Below are positions 14,600 to 22,850 of a stretch of DNA of 64,000 nt, piece after piece. The notes under the pieces were generated by a model that was given only the letters and a program-made list of their open reading frames with translations, was not told the origin of the DNA and did no database searches. A program made the position numbers and the translations under genes. The number at the start of each line of letters is the position of its first letter. The stretch's first letter is position 1. The stretch covers positions 2,122,586-2,186,585 of the forward strand of contig LJIE01000001.1 of NCBI GenBank assembly GCA_001281695.1. The letters are read 5' to 3'. The DNA is from a bacterium 336/3 (GTDB lineage: Bacteria > Bacteroidota > Bacteroidia > Cytophagales > Thermonemataceae).

Positions 14600-15304
14600 A
14601 TGAAAACTTTACAATATCAATTTTTCGGCTCACAAAACTCACAAGATATAGATGTGGCTTTTGTGTTGGATGTATTGCCTGAAACTACACAAGAAAGAGC
14701 CAATTTGAGTAAACATTATAGCCAAATGCTTGCTGAAATACATGGTTTTACTCGTCCTGTAAATGGTAATTTGGTAGTAGCTGAGAATGGCGTACTTACA
14801 GATGTGTTTAAAGGTACAAAAGACGAACTCAATAATGCTTTGTATTATACATATTCTTTACACAACCAATATTGCGAAAGTGTGATAAGCAAATTGGTTG
14901 AACGAGATGTAGATTTGAAGTTTATGAGAGCCAGTAGAAGTATTTTATCTTATTTCACACGAACCTCCATCAGAGTAGCTGTAAAAGAAGCCCTGAGAGG
15001 AGATATTGACCTCAAATATCAAACACTGAAGGAAATGGATTTTATAGGTATTTTGGCTTCTGAGGTGAACGACTTGGATGCTCGAAAAAGCATTGCTTTT
15101 CAGTTGGGACAAACAGTGGGTTTGGATGATGGCAAAGAACTCTATACCAAAGACGCTATCAAAGCATATTTTCCTATCTTAAAGCCTTATTTGGAACGAG
15201 AAAAAACAGTTTTTCTGCAAGGATTACAAGATATGCTGGATATTTTCTTGTGGAAATTAGACATCAGAAGGCAAAGTATGCCTGTTAAATTTGAATACAA
15301 ATAA
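14600..15304 (+). CDS. Pol-beta-type nucleotidyltransferase-like protein (paralogue 2)
   Basis: A 234-residue protein. I chose ATG 14600 over an upstream ATG at 14537 because MKTLQYQFFGS then aligns with the start of paralogue 1, and the 22 extra residues look non-coding. The active-site motif is GSQNSQDIDV (residues 10-19). LNNALYYTYSLH, TRTSIRVAV and FQLGQTVGL match paralogue 1, so the two arose by duplication. Both keep Gly-Ser and the DxD, so both may be active, perhaps as a heterodimer or with different RNA ends as substrates. A clear terminator follows and ends the operon. Confidence 0.75.
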   Translation: MKTLQYQFFGSQNSQDIDVAFVLDVLPETTQERANLSKHYSQMLAEIHGFTRPVNGNLVVAENGVLTDVFKGTKDELNNALYYTYSLHNQYCESVISKLVERDVDLKFMRASRSILSYFTRTSIRVAVKEALRGDIDLKYQTLKEMDFIGILASEVNDLDARKSIAFQLGQTVGLDDGKELYTKDAIKAYFPILKPYLEREKTVFLQGLQDMLDIFLWKLDIRRQSMPVKFEYK

Positions 15305-15337
15305 AAGCTCCTAAATGATAAATTTAGGGGCTTTTTT
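15304..15337 (+). terminator. Terminator of the tRNA-like/nucleotidyltransferase operon
   Basis: AAAGCTCCTAAAT and ATTTAGGGGCTTT form a long hairpin around GATA, followed by six T. It overlaps the last base of the stop codon of the second nucleotidyltransferase gene. This marks the 3' end of the transcript that begins at the array promoter. Confidence 0.85.
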
Positions 15338-15358
15338 ATTTAGAACTTTATTTTTTAG

Positions 15359-15366
15359 TATATTTG
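15359..15366 (+). promoter_or_regulatory. -7 promoter element for the small protein/nucleotidyltransferase pair
   Basis: TATATTTG matches TAnnTTTG exactly and lies 22 bases before the ATG at 15388. It begins a transcript separate from the array operon. Confidence 0.5.
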
Positions 15367-15387
15367 TAAGGATTACAATTTCTTGAT

Positions 15388-15552
15388 ATGGGAAAATATA
15401 AAATAGAAAGAAAATCATTTGATGATGAAGTCAAAGGTTGGGAAATATGGAAAGATATTAGTCCAGAAGAAAGGCTTATTGCTTTGCAAAAAATAAGAAA
15501 ACTTGCATTTGAAATACAAAAAAATGGAAAACAACCCACAAGAAAGCCTTGA
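15388..15552 (+). CDS. Small partner protein of a nucleotidyltransferase
   Basis: A 54-residue, charged, helical protein (MGKYKIERKSFDDEV..., then SPEERLIALQKIRKLAFEI). It overlaps the following nucleotidyltransferase start in another frame by 29 bases, a layout typical of two-gene modules resembling HEPN-MNT or AbiEii-like toxin-antitoxin pairs. It is preceded by a good -7 element. No catalytic motif is visible. Because its partner has lost its core, the module is probably no longer functional, although this small gene is itself intact. Confidence 0.6.
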   Translation: MGKYKIERKSFDDEVKGWEIWKDISPEERLIALQKIRKLAFEIQKNGKQPTRKP

Positions 15553-15848
15553 ACCTTTATTTAAAAATTTTATTTCTTTGCTGAATAAATATGAAGTAGA
15601 GTATCTAGTAATAGGTGGATATGCTGAATAAAGGAGGTTTTGTATCTTTTGGAGATGTTCCTTTTAAGATAGAAATTTTGACAACAACTCTCGGAATAAT
15701 ATTTAATGAAGCTTATCAGAATAAAAAAACGATTTTCATAGAGAATATGCCTATTAATTTTATTGGTTTAGCTGAACTCATCAAAAATAAAAAGGCTGTT
15801 GGTCGTCCCAAAGATATATTGGATATAGAAAATTTACCCACCCCATAA
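15524..15848 (+). pseudogene. AbiEii/DUF6036-like nucleotidyltransferase with internal deletion
   Basis: The N-terminus (15524-15631, 35 residues) ends LLNKYEVEYLVIGGYA, the strand and GG that normally precede the catalytic DxD of this family. The frame then breaks, and from about 15621 another frame gives the family C-terminus: LNKGGFVSFGDVPFKIEILTTT, then INFIGLAELIKNKKAVGRPKDILDIE. The DxD segment and roughly 50-80 residues are missing. A single internal deletion that changed the frame explains both parts. The product can have no transferase activity. It is unrelated in sequence to the two nucleotidyltransferases of the array operon. Confidence 0.8.
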
Positions 15849-15874
15849 ATAATACATTTTTCAAACTTTTTTTG

Positions 15875-15882
15875 TACTTTTG
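15875..15882 (+). promoter_or_regulatory. -7 promoter element for the 112-residue membrane protein
   Basis: TACTTTTG fits TAnnTTTG and lies 22 bases before ATG 15904. It overlaps the TTG at 15880 that could be read as an alternative start, so translation must begin at the ATG. Confidence 0.5.
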
Positions 15883-15903
15883 CTTTTTGAAGCATTAAAA
15901 AGT

Positions 15904-16242
15904 ATGACACCATACGAGCAGATAAAGGTTTCTGAAGAGAAAATACACAGATATTTTGCTGGAAAAAGCTCCTATATTGAAGTATTTGAATATCTTGAAG
16001 AAAAACCCTACGCAAGAAACCTGCCTGAACCTAATACATTTACAGGGAAATTTCCTTGGATGGTTGTCTTAGGGGTTTTTATGGGGAATTGCATATGCTA
16101 TTTATGGATATTTCTTGCTTTCTTATGGTTTCCAGCCCTTCTTGTATATGTGGGCATATGGATTCGTCAAAAATATAAAATCAAGAAAGAATTAGAAATA
16201 GTGCTTCAAAATATCAAAAACGAAATAATTACAAAACCATAG
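15904..16242 (+). CDS. Small membrane protein of unknown function
   Basis: A 112-residue protein beginning MTPYEQIKVSEEKIHRY. A hydrophilic N-terminal half is followed by one long or two close hydrophobic segments (about residues 48-82, FPWMVVLGVFMGNCICYLWIF onward) and a basic C-terminus. ATG 15904 was chosen because a -7 element overlaps the only upstream start. I recognise no family. It lies 31 bases before valS on the same strand and might share its transcript. Confidence 0.6.
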   Translation: MTPYEQIKVSEEKIHRYFAGKSSYIEVFEYLEEKPYARNLPEPNTFTGKFPWMVVLGVFMGNCICYLWIFLAFLWFPALLVYVGIWIRQKYKIKKELEIVLQNIKNEIITKP

Positions 16243-16273
16243 ACCAGATTTTAGGATTCAATTAGTAACAATC

Positions 16274-18964
16274 ATGGAAATCTCAACCAAATACGACCCC
16301 AGCCAAACCGAACAGAAGTGGTATGCTCACTGGCTCAAGAACAAATTTTTTGCTTCTAAACCCGATCATCGTGAGCCATTTACAATTGTCATACCTCCTC
16401 CAAACGTCACAGGGGTCTTACACATGGGACACATGCTCAACAATACCATTCAAGATATTCTGATTCGTAGAGCCAGAATGCAGGGTAAAAATGCGTGTTG
16501 GGTGCCTGGTACAGATCATGCTTCCATTGCTACTGAAGCCAAAGTCGTGAATATGCTCAAAGAGAAAGGTATTTCTAAAAAAGACATCACCCGTGAAGAG
16601 TTCTTGAAATACGCTTTTGACTGGAAAGAAAAATATGGTGGAATCATTTTAGACCAGCTTAAAAAACTGGGTGCTTCTTGTGATTGGGATAGAACCCGTT
16701 TTACAATGGAAGAAGACCTTTCTGCTGCTGTAATTGAAAGCTTTGTGCATTTGTACAAAAAAGGCTGGATTTACAGAGGTGTAAGAATGGTAAACTGGGA
16801 CCCTATAGGTAAAACTGCCCTTTCTGATGAAGAAGTAATCTTCAAAGAATCGCAGTCTAAAATGGTGTATGTAAAATACAAACTCAAAGATAGTGATGAG
16901 TTTATCACAGTGGCTACCGTACGCCCCGAAACCATCCCTGGTGACGTGGCTGTATGCGTAAATCCTAATGATGAACGCTACAAACATCTTATTGGCAAAA
17001 CTGTAACCGTTCCTTTGGTAAACAGAGAAGTAACTGTAATAGCTGATGAGTATGTAGATATGGAATTCGGAACGGGAACGCTTAAAATTACGCCTGCTCA
17101 CGATATTGCTGACTACGAAATTGGTGTAAAACACAATTTGCCTGTAATTGATACCATTGCAGATGATGGAACCATGTCTGCTGCCGTAGAAGTAGAAAAA
17201 TACATAGGAAAAGATCGTTTTTGGGTAAGAAGAGAGGCTATCAAAGATTTAGAAGAACAAGGCTTACTTGTAAAAGTAGAAGAATATAAAAACCAAGTAG
17301 GTACATCAGAGCGTACAGGAGCAGTCATTGAACCCAAACTCTCGATGCAGTGGTGGCTCAAAATGAGCGAGATAGGTAAACCTGCTTACGAAAATGTAAT
17401 GAACGATACCATTCGTTTCTTCCCTGAGAAGTTTAAGAATATGTATCGTAGCTGGATGGAAAACCCAAGAGATTGGTGTATTTCTCGTCAGTTGTGGTGG
17501 GGACAACAAATACCTGCATTTTATGATGATAAAGGTAATATTATAGTAGCTGAAACCAAAGAAAAAGCCATTGAACAGTACAAAAAGCAATTCCCTGATG
17601 CTCAGAATATAGAACTAACTCAGGATGAGGATGTTTTGGATACTTGGTTTAGCTCTTGGTTGTGGCCTATTTCGGTGTTCGATGGATTCAAAGACCCTAA
17701 TAATGCTGATATTCAGTATTATTATCCAACCAATGTACTCGTTACGGGTTTTGATATTATTTTCTTCTGGGTAGCCAGAATGATTATGGCAGGGTATGAA
17801 TTTAAAGGACAATTACCTTTCAAAGATGTATATTTTACAGGTTTGATTCGTGATAAACTGAATAGAAAAATGTCTAAGTCTCTGGGTAACAGTCCTGATG
17901 CTTTGCGTTTAATAGATATTTATGGTGCTGATGGTATGCGTTTTGGAGTATTGTACAATTCTCCAGCAGGTAACGATGTGCTTTTTGATACGGGTGTTCC
18001 AAAATCTCAAAAACAAGAAGATATAGATGCCTTTATGCAAGACCCTGATTCTCATGTTTCTAAACTTTGTGAGCAAGGAAGAAATACTGCTAACAAAATC
18101 TGGAATGCTTTTAGATTACTCAAAGGATTTGAAGTATCAGAATCTGTAGAATTACCCAAAACAGCTCTTGCTATTGAATGGTTTGAATCTCATTTCAATC
18201 AGGCACTAGCAGAAATAGAAGATAATTTTGAAAAATACAGACTCTCAGAAGCTTTACAAGGGGTTACCAAATTATTTTGGGACGATTTCTGTGACTGGTA
18301 TTTGGAAATTATCAAACCAGAATACGACCAAAATAATGCTAAGTCCATGCCCATCAATAAAGTGGTGTATGAGAAAAGTATAGAACTTTTGGATAAATTA
18401 GTTCGTGTTGTGCATCCATTTATGCCATTTATTACAGAAGAAGTATGGCAAAATATTGCCCCACGCAAAGACAATGAAAGTATTTGTGTAGCAGAGTATC
18501 CCAAAGTAAATACTTTTGATAAAACTATTTTACAAGAGGCAGAACTTGCTTTTGAAGCTGTAAGTCAGATACGCAATATTCGTAACAACAATAGCATTTC
18601 TCCTAAAGAAGTATTGGAGATTGTAGTGAAAAAATCTGGTAGTGAGGTTGTTTTGCAAAAATGGCAAGCAATTATCGAAAAATTGGCTGTATGTAAACTC
18701 TCTTTTGTAGTGGATAGTCCTGCCAATGGTGTGAAATTCTTGGTAAAAACAGATGAGTTTTTTGCTATGATTACCATTGAAGTGGATATGGAGCAGGTGA
18801 AGAAGGATTTGGAATACTACAAGGGCTTCAAAGAAAGTGTATCTAAAAAACTTTCAAACGAAAAATTTGTAGCCAATGCAAAACCTGAAATCATTGAAAA
18901 TGAGCGTAAAAAACTCGCTGATGCTGAAGCGAAAATCAAGGCATTGGAAGAAATGATTAAATAA
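16274..18964 (+). CDS. valS: Valyl-tRNA synthetase
   Basis: An 896-residue class Ia synthetase that charges tRNA-Val with valine and edits threonine. The HIGH motif is HMGH at 50-53 in PPPNVTGVLHMGH and the KMSKS motif is at 532-536. The CP1 editing domain lies between them (TVRPETIPGDVAVCVNP). An anticodon-binding domain and a C-terminal coiled coil (KDLEYYKGFKESVSKKLSN to the end) complete it, and length is normal for the family. A Thg1-like gene starts nine bases after the stop, so the two tRNA-acting enzymes are probably co-transcribed. Confidence 0.98.
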   Translation: MEISTKYDPSQTEQKWYAHWLKNKFFASKPDHREPFTIVIPPPNVTGVLHMGHMLNNTIQDILIRRARMQGKNACWVPGTDHASIATEAKVVNMLKEKGISKKDITREEFLKYAFDWKEKYGGIILDQLKKLGASCDWDRTRFTMEEDLSAAVIESFVHLYKKGWIYRGVRMVNWDPIGKTALSDEEVIFKESQSKMVYVKYKLKDSDEFITVATVRPETIPGDVAVCVNPNDERYKHLIGKTVTVPLVNREVTVIADEYVDMEFGTGTLKITPAHDIADYEIGVKHNLPVIDTIADDGTMSAAVEVEKYIGKDRFWVRREAIKDLEEQGLLVKVEEYKNQVGTSERTGAVIEPKLSMQWWLKMSEIGKPAYENVMNDTIRFFPEKFKNMYRSWMENPRDWCISRQLWWGQQIPAFYDDKGNIIVAETKEKAIEQYKKQFPDAQNIELTQDEDVLDTWFSSWLWPISVFDGFKDPNNADIQYYYPTNVLVTGFDIIFFWVARMIMAGYEFKGQLPFKDVYFTGLIRDKLNRKMSKSLGNSPDALRLIDIYGADGMRFGVLYNSPAGNDVLFDTGVPKSQKQEDIDAFMQDPDSHVSKLCEQGRNTANKIWNAFRLLKGFEVSESVELPKTALAIEWFESHFNQALAEIEDNFEKYRLSEALQGVTKLFWDDFCDWYLEIIKPEYDQNNAKSMPINKVVYEKSIELLDKLVRVVHPFMPFITEEVWQNIAPRKDNESICVAEYPKVNTFDKTILQEAELAFEAVSQIRNIRNNNSISPKEVLEIVVKKSGSEVVLQKWQAIIEKLAVCKLSFVVDSPANGVKFLVKTDEFFAMITIEVDMEQVKKDLEYYKGFKESVSKKLSNEKFVANAKPEIIENERKKLADAEAKIKALEEMIK

Positions 18965-18972
18965 ATATAACT

Positions 18973-19818
18973 ATGATTTTTGAAACTTTAGGTGATTGGT
19001 GTAAATGGTTAGAGAAGAATTTCTCGCCAGAAATCATGATACCAACACTTCCTGTGATTATCAGATTAGACGGTAATAATTTTCATAATTGGACAAAAGG
19101 GCTTCAACGCCCTTTTGATGCCAATCTTACCCAACTGATGATTGAAACTACCAAAGCTTTGGTAGCTGAAACCAACGCTGTGGTTGGTTATACCCAAAGT
19201 GATGAAATTACACTCATTTTGTACTCAGAAGATAAAAAAAGTGCTATTTATAACGAAGGTAAAAAGCAGAAAATTTTATCAAAACTAACAGGTAGATGTG
19301 TGTCGTTTTTTAATGAAAAACGAATGGAATTACTACCCAATCATAACCGAATTGCCAATTTTGACTGTAGAATTTATCAAGTACCAAGCCTTCACGATGC
19401 TTGTGTGCAATTGCTTTGGCGTGAAAACGATGCTACTAAAAATAGTATTTCTATGCTTGCACAAAGTCTGTTTCCTCATTCAGAGCTTCAAAATCTCAAT
19501 GGAAGCAAGTTGCAAGATAAAATGATGCTTGAAAAAAGCATCAATTGGAACGATTTGGAAACCAAGTACAAGAGAGGAACATACATAAAAAGAGTAAAAA
19601 CTTCCAAACCTTTTTCAAAAGAAGAGCTTTCTACATTGCCAGCGGGGCATCATGCCCATAAAAATCCTGATTTAATCATAGAAAGAAGCATCATTCAGGA
19701 AATAGAGTATCCCATTTTCAACAAAATCAGAAATAAAGAAGAAGTTATTTTCTTTGATGCAGAACCCATTGTAGGTGAGGTAGTTGAAACAGAGTTTAAT
19801 GAAAATAACGAATTATAA
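18973..19818 (+). CDS. Thg1-like protein (3'-5' RNA polymerase, tRNA 5'-end addition or repair)
   Basis: A 281-residue homologue of tRNA-His guanylyltransferase. Metal-binding residues fit Asp33 in IIRLDGNNFHNW and Asp77/Glu78 in YTQSDEITLIL, and FDCRIYQVPS, then LLWRENDATKNS correspond to the Thg1 FDGR and WRQxDxHINN segments. The eukaryotic HINN motif is replaced by TKNS, which points to a Thg1-like protein rather than a true G-1 enzyme. Family members add nucleotides in the 3'-5' direction and repair 5'-truncated tRNAs. Only a minority of bacteria have one. It lies nine bases after valS and 4 kb from the tRNA-like array. Confidence 0.85.
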   Translation: MIFETLGDWCKWLEKNFSPEIMIPTLPVIIRLDGNNFHNWTKGLQRPFDANLTQLMIETTKALVAETNAVVGYTQSDEITLILYSEDKKSAIYNEGKKQKILSKLTGRCVSFFNEKRMELLPNHNRIANFDCRIYQVPSLHDACVQLLWRENDATKNSISMLAQSLFPHSELQNLNGSKLQDKMMLEKSINWNDLETKYKRGTYIKRVKTSKPFSKEELSTLPAGHHAHKNPDLIIERSIIQEIEYPIFNKIRNKEEVIFFDAEPIVGEVVETEFNENNEL

Positions 19819-19839
19819 AACCAACCATTCAAGATTTTT

Positions 19840-20685
19840 ATGCGTTTTGTTATAGCAGTAATACTAGCGGGTTTTATTGTAGCCTGCGGAAAAAAAGATG
19901 AAAACCAAAGTAAAAAAATTGCTCAAATAGGGGATAAAGTATTGTATTACTCAGAAATCAGTGAAGTAATACCCCGAAAGTTGAGTAAAAATGATAGTTT
20001 GGACTTCATTCAGCGTTATAGAGAAAACTGGATTCGCAGGCAGTTATTGTATAAAAATGCTGAAAAAAATGCCAAAATTGATGAAAAAGAACTTAACAAA
20101 AGGCTTGAAGATTATAAATATGCCTTAATTACACACGAATTTGAAAAACAATATGTTACCAAAAACTTCTCTGAAAAAATTACAGATCAAGAAATCAAAG
20201 ATTTTTATGAGAAAAATGGCAAGGAGTTTGAATTAAGACAGAATATTGTGAGAGCTATTTTCATTAAAATCGGGCAAAACAACAAAGATAAAGAATTACT
20301 TTCTAAACTGATGGCTTCTGATAAGTCTGAAGACAAGCAAGAATTAGCCAAATATTGTAATGAAAAAGCCGTTTCTTATCATTTACAAGACAGTACTTGG
20401 ATAGATTTTGATGAGCTGACAAGACAAACACCTTTAGAAGATATTCCAAATAAAATTAATTTCCTGAAAAACAATAAGTTCAGTGAAATGAAAGAAGCAG
20501 AGTTTTCGTATGTGTTGTATGTGAAAGAATATAAAATCTCGGAACAGAACGCTCCTTTGGAGTTTGTAAAAGACAGAATTAAGAGCATGATTCTAAATGA
20601 ACGAAAAACTTTGTTAATCAAAAAATTAGAAGACCAATTATATAAAGATGCTGAAAAAAACAAAGAATTTGAAATTTTTAAGTAA
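19840..20685 (+). CDS. Periplasmic SurA/PrsA-like chaperone lipoprotein
   Basis: A 281-residue protein with a lipoprotein signal (lipobox near VACG, Cys17). A SurA-type N-terminal helical region follows (IAQIGDKVLYYSEISEV, then IRRQLLYKNAEKNAKIDEKEL). The C-terminal half has only a degenerate peptidyl-prolyl isomerase-like region. It lies 22 bases after the Thg1-like gene and precedes a full SurA homologue, so the two probably form a periplasmic outer-membrane-protein chaperone pair. Chaperone activity is inferred from relatives. Confidence 0.75.
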   Translation: MRFVIAVILAGFIVACGKKDENQSKKIAQIGDKVLYYSEISEVIPRKLSKNDSLDFIQRYRENWIRRQLLYKNAEKNAKIDEKELNKRLEDYKYALITHEFEKQYVTKNFSEKITDQEIKDFYEKNGKEFELRQNIVRAIFIKIGQNNKDKELLSKLMASDKSEDKQELAKYCNEKAVSYHLQDSTWIDFDELTRQTPLEDIPNKINFLKNNKFSEMKEAEFSYVLYVKEYKISEQNAPLEFVKDRIKSMILNERKTLLIKKLEDQLYKDAEKNKEFEIFK

Positions 20686-20731
20686 TTTTGACACCTTATT
20701 GTTAAACACAGATAATAAAAAAATAAAAACT

Positions 20732-22066
20732 ATGAAAAAAATAGTTGTATTGCTGTTTCTCTGCTTTGGAACAATTAATATGTATGCTCAAGGAAGAGAA
20801 GTTGCTGATAAAATTGTAGCCAAAATAGATAATCAAATTGTTTTGCTTTCAGATGTAGAGCAAATAGCTACTCAAATGATACAAGAAAAGAAAGCTCCTA
20901 ATACATCTGAACTGCGTTGTCAGATTCTACAGAGTTTGGTAGTAAGTAAAGTACTTATCGCTAAAGCAGAAATAGACTCAGTCATGATAGATGAAGTAGA
21001 ATTGGAGGATGATTTTAAACAAAGATGGGTAAGTATTTCTCAAAATAAAACCGATGAAGAACTTAAAGAATTGTTGGGAATAGATAATCTAGAAATGTTT
21101 AAAAGTGATTTGAGAACACAGCTCAGAGACCAAATGACAGTTAATAAAATGCGTGAACATATCACCAGAAATGTAAAAATTACTCCTAGTGAAGTTCGTA
21201 AGTTTTTTAACAGAATTCCTAAAGATAGTTTACCTGTATTCCCAACAGAAATGGAGGTGTCTCAAATCGTGAAAAACCCACCATTGCTCAAAGAAGAAAG
21301 AGAAAGGGTTAAAAATCGTTTGGAGCAAGTTTACAAACGTATTGTAGATGACAAGCAGAATTTTGAGGAAATGGCAGGCATGTACAGCGATGATAAAAAC
21401 TGGGATTTGGGTTGGCATAAAAGAGGAAACATGGTGCCTGAGTTTGAGGCGATGGTATTTAAACTCAAACCTGGGGAGGTTTCTAAAATTGTAGAAACAC
21501 AGTTTGGTTACCATATTATTAAATTAATAGATAGAAGAGGGGATGAGTTTTATGCAAAACATATCCTGATGATGCCAGATTGGGAACAAGTAGATTTGAA
21601 AGAAGCTGAACGCTTTTTGGATAGCTTGGCTATTAAAATTCGTCATGATAGCACTTCTTTTGAAAAAGCAGCTCTTCTATATTCTGATGATAAAGGTTCT
21701 GGCTCTATGAATACAGCTTCCAATGGTGGTAGAATACCAGCCGAAGATGGAAACTATAGCATTTCAATCAGAGAAATGGATAGTTTTATTTTGGATATGC
21801 TTGATAACATGAAAGTAAATGATGTATCGAATGCTCATACATTCAGAACGTTCGATAATAAAAAAGCAATTCGTATCATTCAATACAAAGCCAAGCATCC
21901 TGCTCACGTAGCAGATTTTAATAAAGACTATCCAAAAATACAACAAGTAGCCCTCTCTGAAAAGAAAAATCAAGCCTTGATAGAATGGCTTTCAAAAGCA
22001 AAAAATCAGGTGTTTATCAATATTGATCCTGAATATGCACCTTGTAACATATTAGGAATGAAATAA
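20732..22066 (+). CDS. SurA-like peptidyl-prolyl cis-trans isomerase
   Basis: A 444-residue protein. I chose ATG 20732 because it opens a clear signal peptide (MKKIVVLLFLCFGTINMYAQ); the longer frame to 20648 overlaps the previous gene and adds non-signal sequence. A SurA N-domain (VADKIVAKIDNQIVLLSDVEQ) is followed by two parvulin modules: one with MYSDDKNWDLGWHKRGNMVPEFE and FGYHIIKL, and a more divergent one starting AKHILMMPDW. It folds outer-membrane proteins in the periplasm. A terminator follows. Confidence 0.88.
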   Translation: MKKIVVLLFLCFGTINMYAQGREVADKIVAKIDNQIVLLSDVEQIATQMIQEKKAPNTSELRCQILQSLVVSKVLIAKAEIDSVMIDEVELEDDFKQRWVSISQNKTDEELKELLGIDNLEMFKSDLRTQLRDQMTVNKMREHITRNVKITPSEVRKFFNRIPKDSLPVFPTEMEVSQIVKNPPLLKEERERVKNRLEQVYKRIVDDKQNFEEMAGMYSDDKNWDLGWHKRGNMVPEFEAMVFKLKPGEVSKIVETQFGYHIIKLIDRRGDEFYAKHILMMPDWEQVDLKEAERFLDSLAIKIRHDSTSFEKAALLYSDDKGSGSMNTASNGGRIPAEDGNYSISIREMDSFILDMLDNMKVNDVSNAHTFRTFDNKKAIRIIQYKAKHPAHVADFNKDYPKIQQVALSEKKNQALIEWLSKAKNQVFINIDPEYAPCNILGMK

Positions 22067-22070
22067 TATA

Positions 22071-22099
22071 AAAAGCAACTCTTTAAGAGTTGCTTTTTT
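22071..22099 (+). terminator. Terminator after the SurA-like gene
   Basis: AAGCAACTC and GAGTTGCTT pair around TTTAA and are followed by a T-run. It separates this operon from the convergent anti-sigma/sigma pair. Confidence 0.85.
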
Positions 22100-22124
22100 A
22101 TTTATTACTATTTTACTATATCTA

Positions 22125-22850
22125 TTATTTTAATTGTTCTGATAGTATTCGTATATGTTCAGGATTCTTAATTTGCGTTTCTTTCAGTATTTTAGGTTCT
22201 TCGCCTGTGGGTACTAATTCATAAAAATTATTCTGTATGAAAATGTAGGTTTTAACACCATTACCCAAATCTACTTTATCCAAGATCTTATAATTAAAAT
22301 CTCCAAACAATTGTAAGACGCCACCTCCATCATACAAATAGTGAATTTCTTTTATGAAAGGAGAACTTGACTCTTCCTTTTTAGGTATCGTTTCTGTTTT
22401 AGAAGTTGTATTTTGAAGATTTGTTTTTTCTTCTTGTTTGGGAGTAATTACAACATCCTGATTTTTAGGTTCAAAAGTTGTTTTTTCCTGAGAAGATTTT
22501 AATGATACTTTATCTTGTTTTTCTGTAACAATTGGTTTTTTAGAGGGATTCATAAACATAACCAAACCTACAACTGTTACAAGAGTAGTTGCAATTCCTC
22601 CTATAATCCAGTTGGTAGGTATTTGCATACCTGTATGAGTAGGAATAGGCGTATTTTTAAGCATTTGCTTTAAGTCTTGTTTACGACTATCACTAATTGC
22701 ATGAATTAAGTCTTTCTGAAAATCTACTTCACTCTTCAAGCTATCATCAGCTAAAAGAATTTTCTCCATAGTGCTTTTATCTGCCTCGTTAACAGCACCT
22801 TTCAAGTAGGCTTCGATAAAATCTGTTTGATAAAATTTGTTGTCTTGCAT
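22125..22850 (-). CDS. Putative anti-sigma factor, single membrane span
   Basis: A 241-residue protein with a cytoplasmic N-terminal region (FIEAYLKGAVNEADKSTMEKILL, resembling anti-sigma helices), one transmembrane segment at about 80-100 (WIIGGIATTLVTVVGLVMFM) and a Lys/Thr/Glu-rich periplasmic linker. A small C-terminal domain ends in EHIRILSEQLK. It overlaps the upstream ECF sigma gene by one base, which supports an anti-sigma role. No zinc HxxxCxxC motif is visible. Confidence 0.75.
   Translation of the reverse strand: MQDNKFYQTDFIEAYLKGAVNEADKSTMEKILLADDSLKSEVDFQKDLIHAISDSRKQDLKQMLKNTPIPTHTGMQIPTNWIIGGIATTLVTVVGLVMFMNPSKKPIVTEKQDKVSLKSSQEKTTFEPKNQDVVITPKQEEKTNLQNTTSKTETIPKKEESSSPFIKEIHYLYDGGGVLQLFGDFNYKILDKVDLGNGVKTYIFIQNNFYELVPTGEEPKILKETQIKNPEHIRILSEQLK

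Noticed and set aside
10442..15304. Prophage or integrated element carrying a tRNA array
   Set aside because: No integrase, phage structural gene, flanking direct repeat or split chromosomal tRNA was seen; flanks are ordinary chromosomal operons.
15880..16242. TTG start at 15880 for the small membrane protein
   Set aside because: A TACTTTTG -7 element overlaps it, so ATG 15904 is the first start that could be transcribed.
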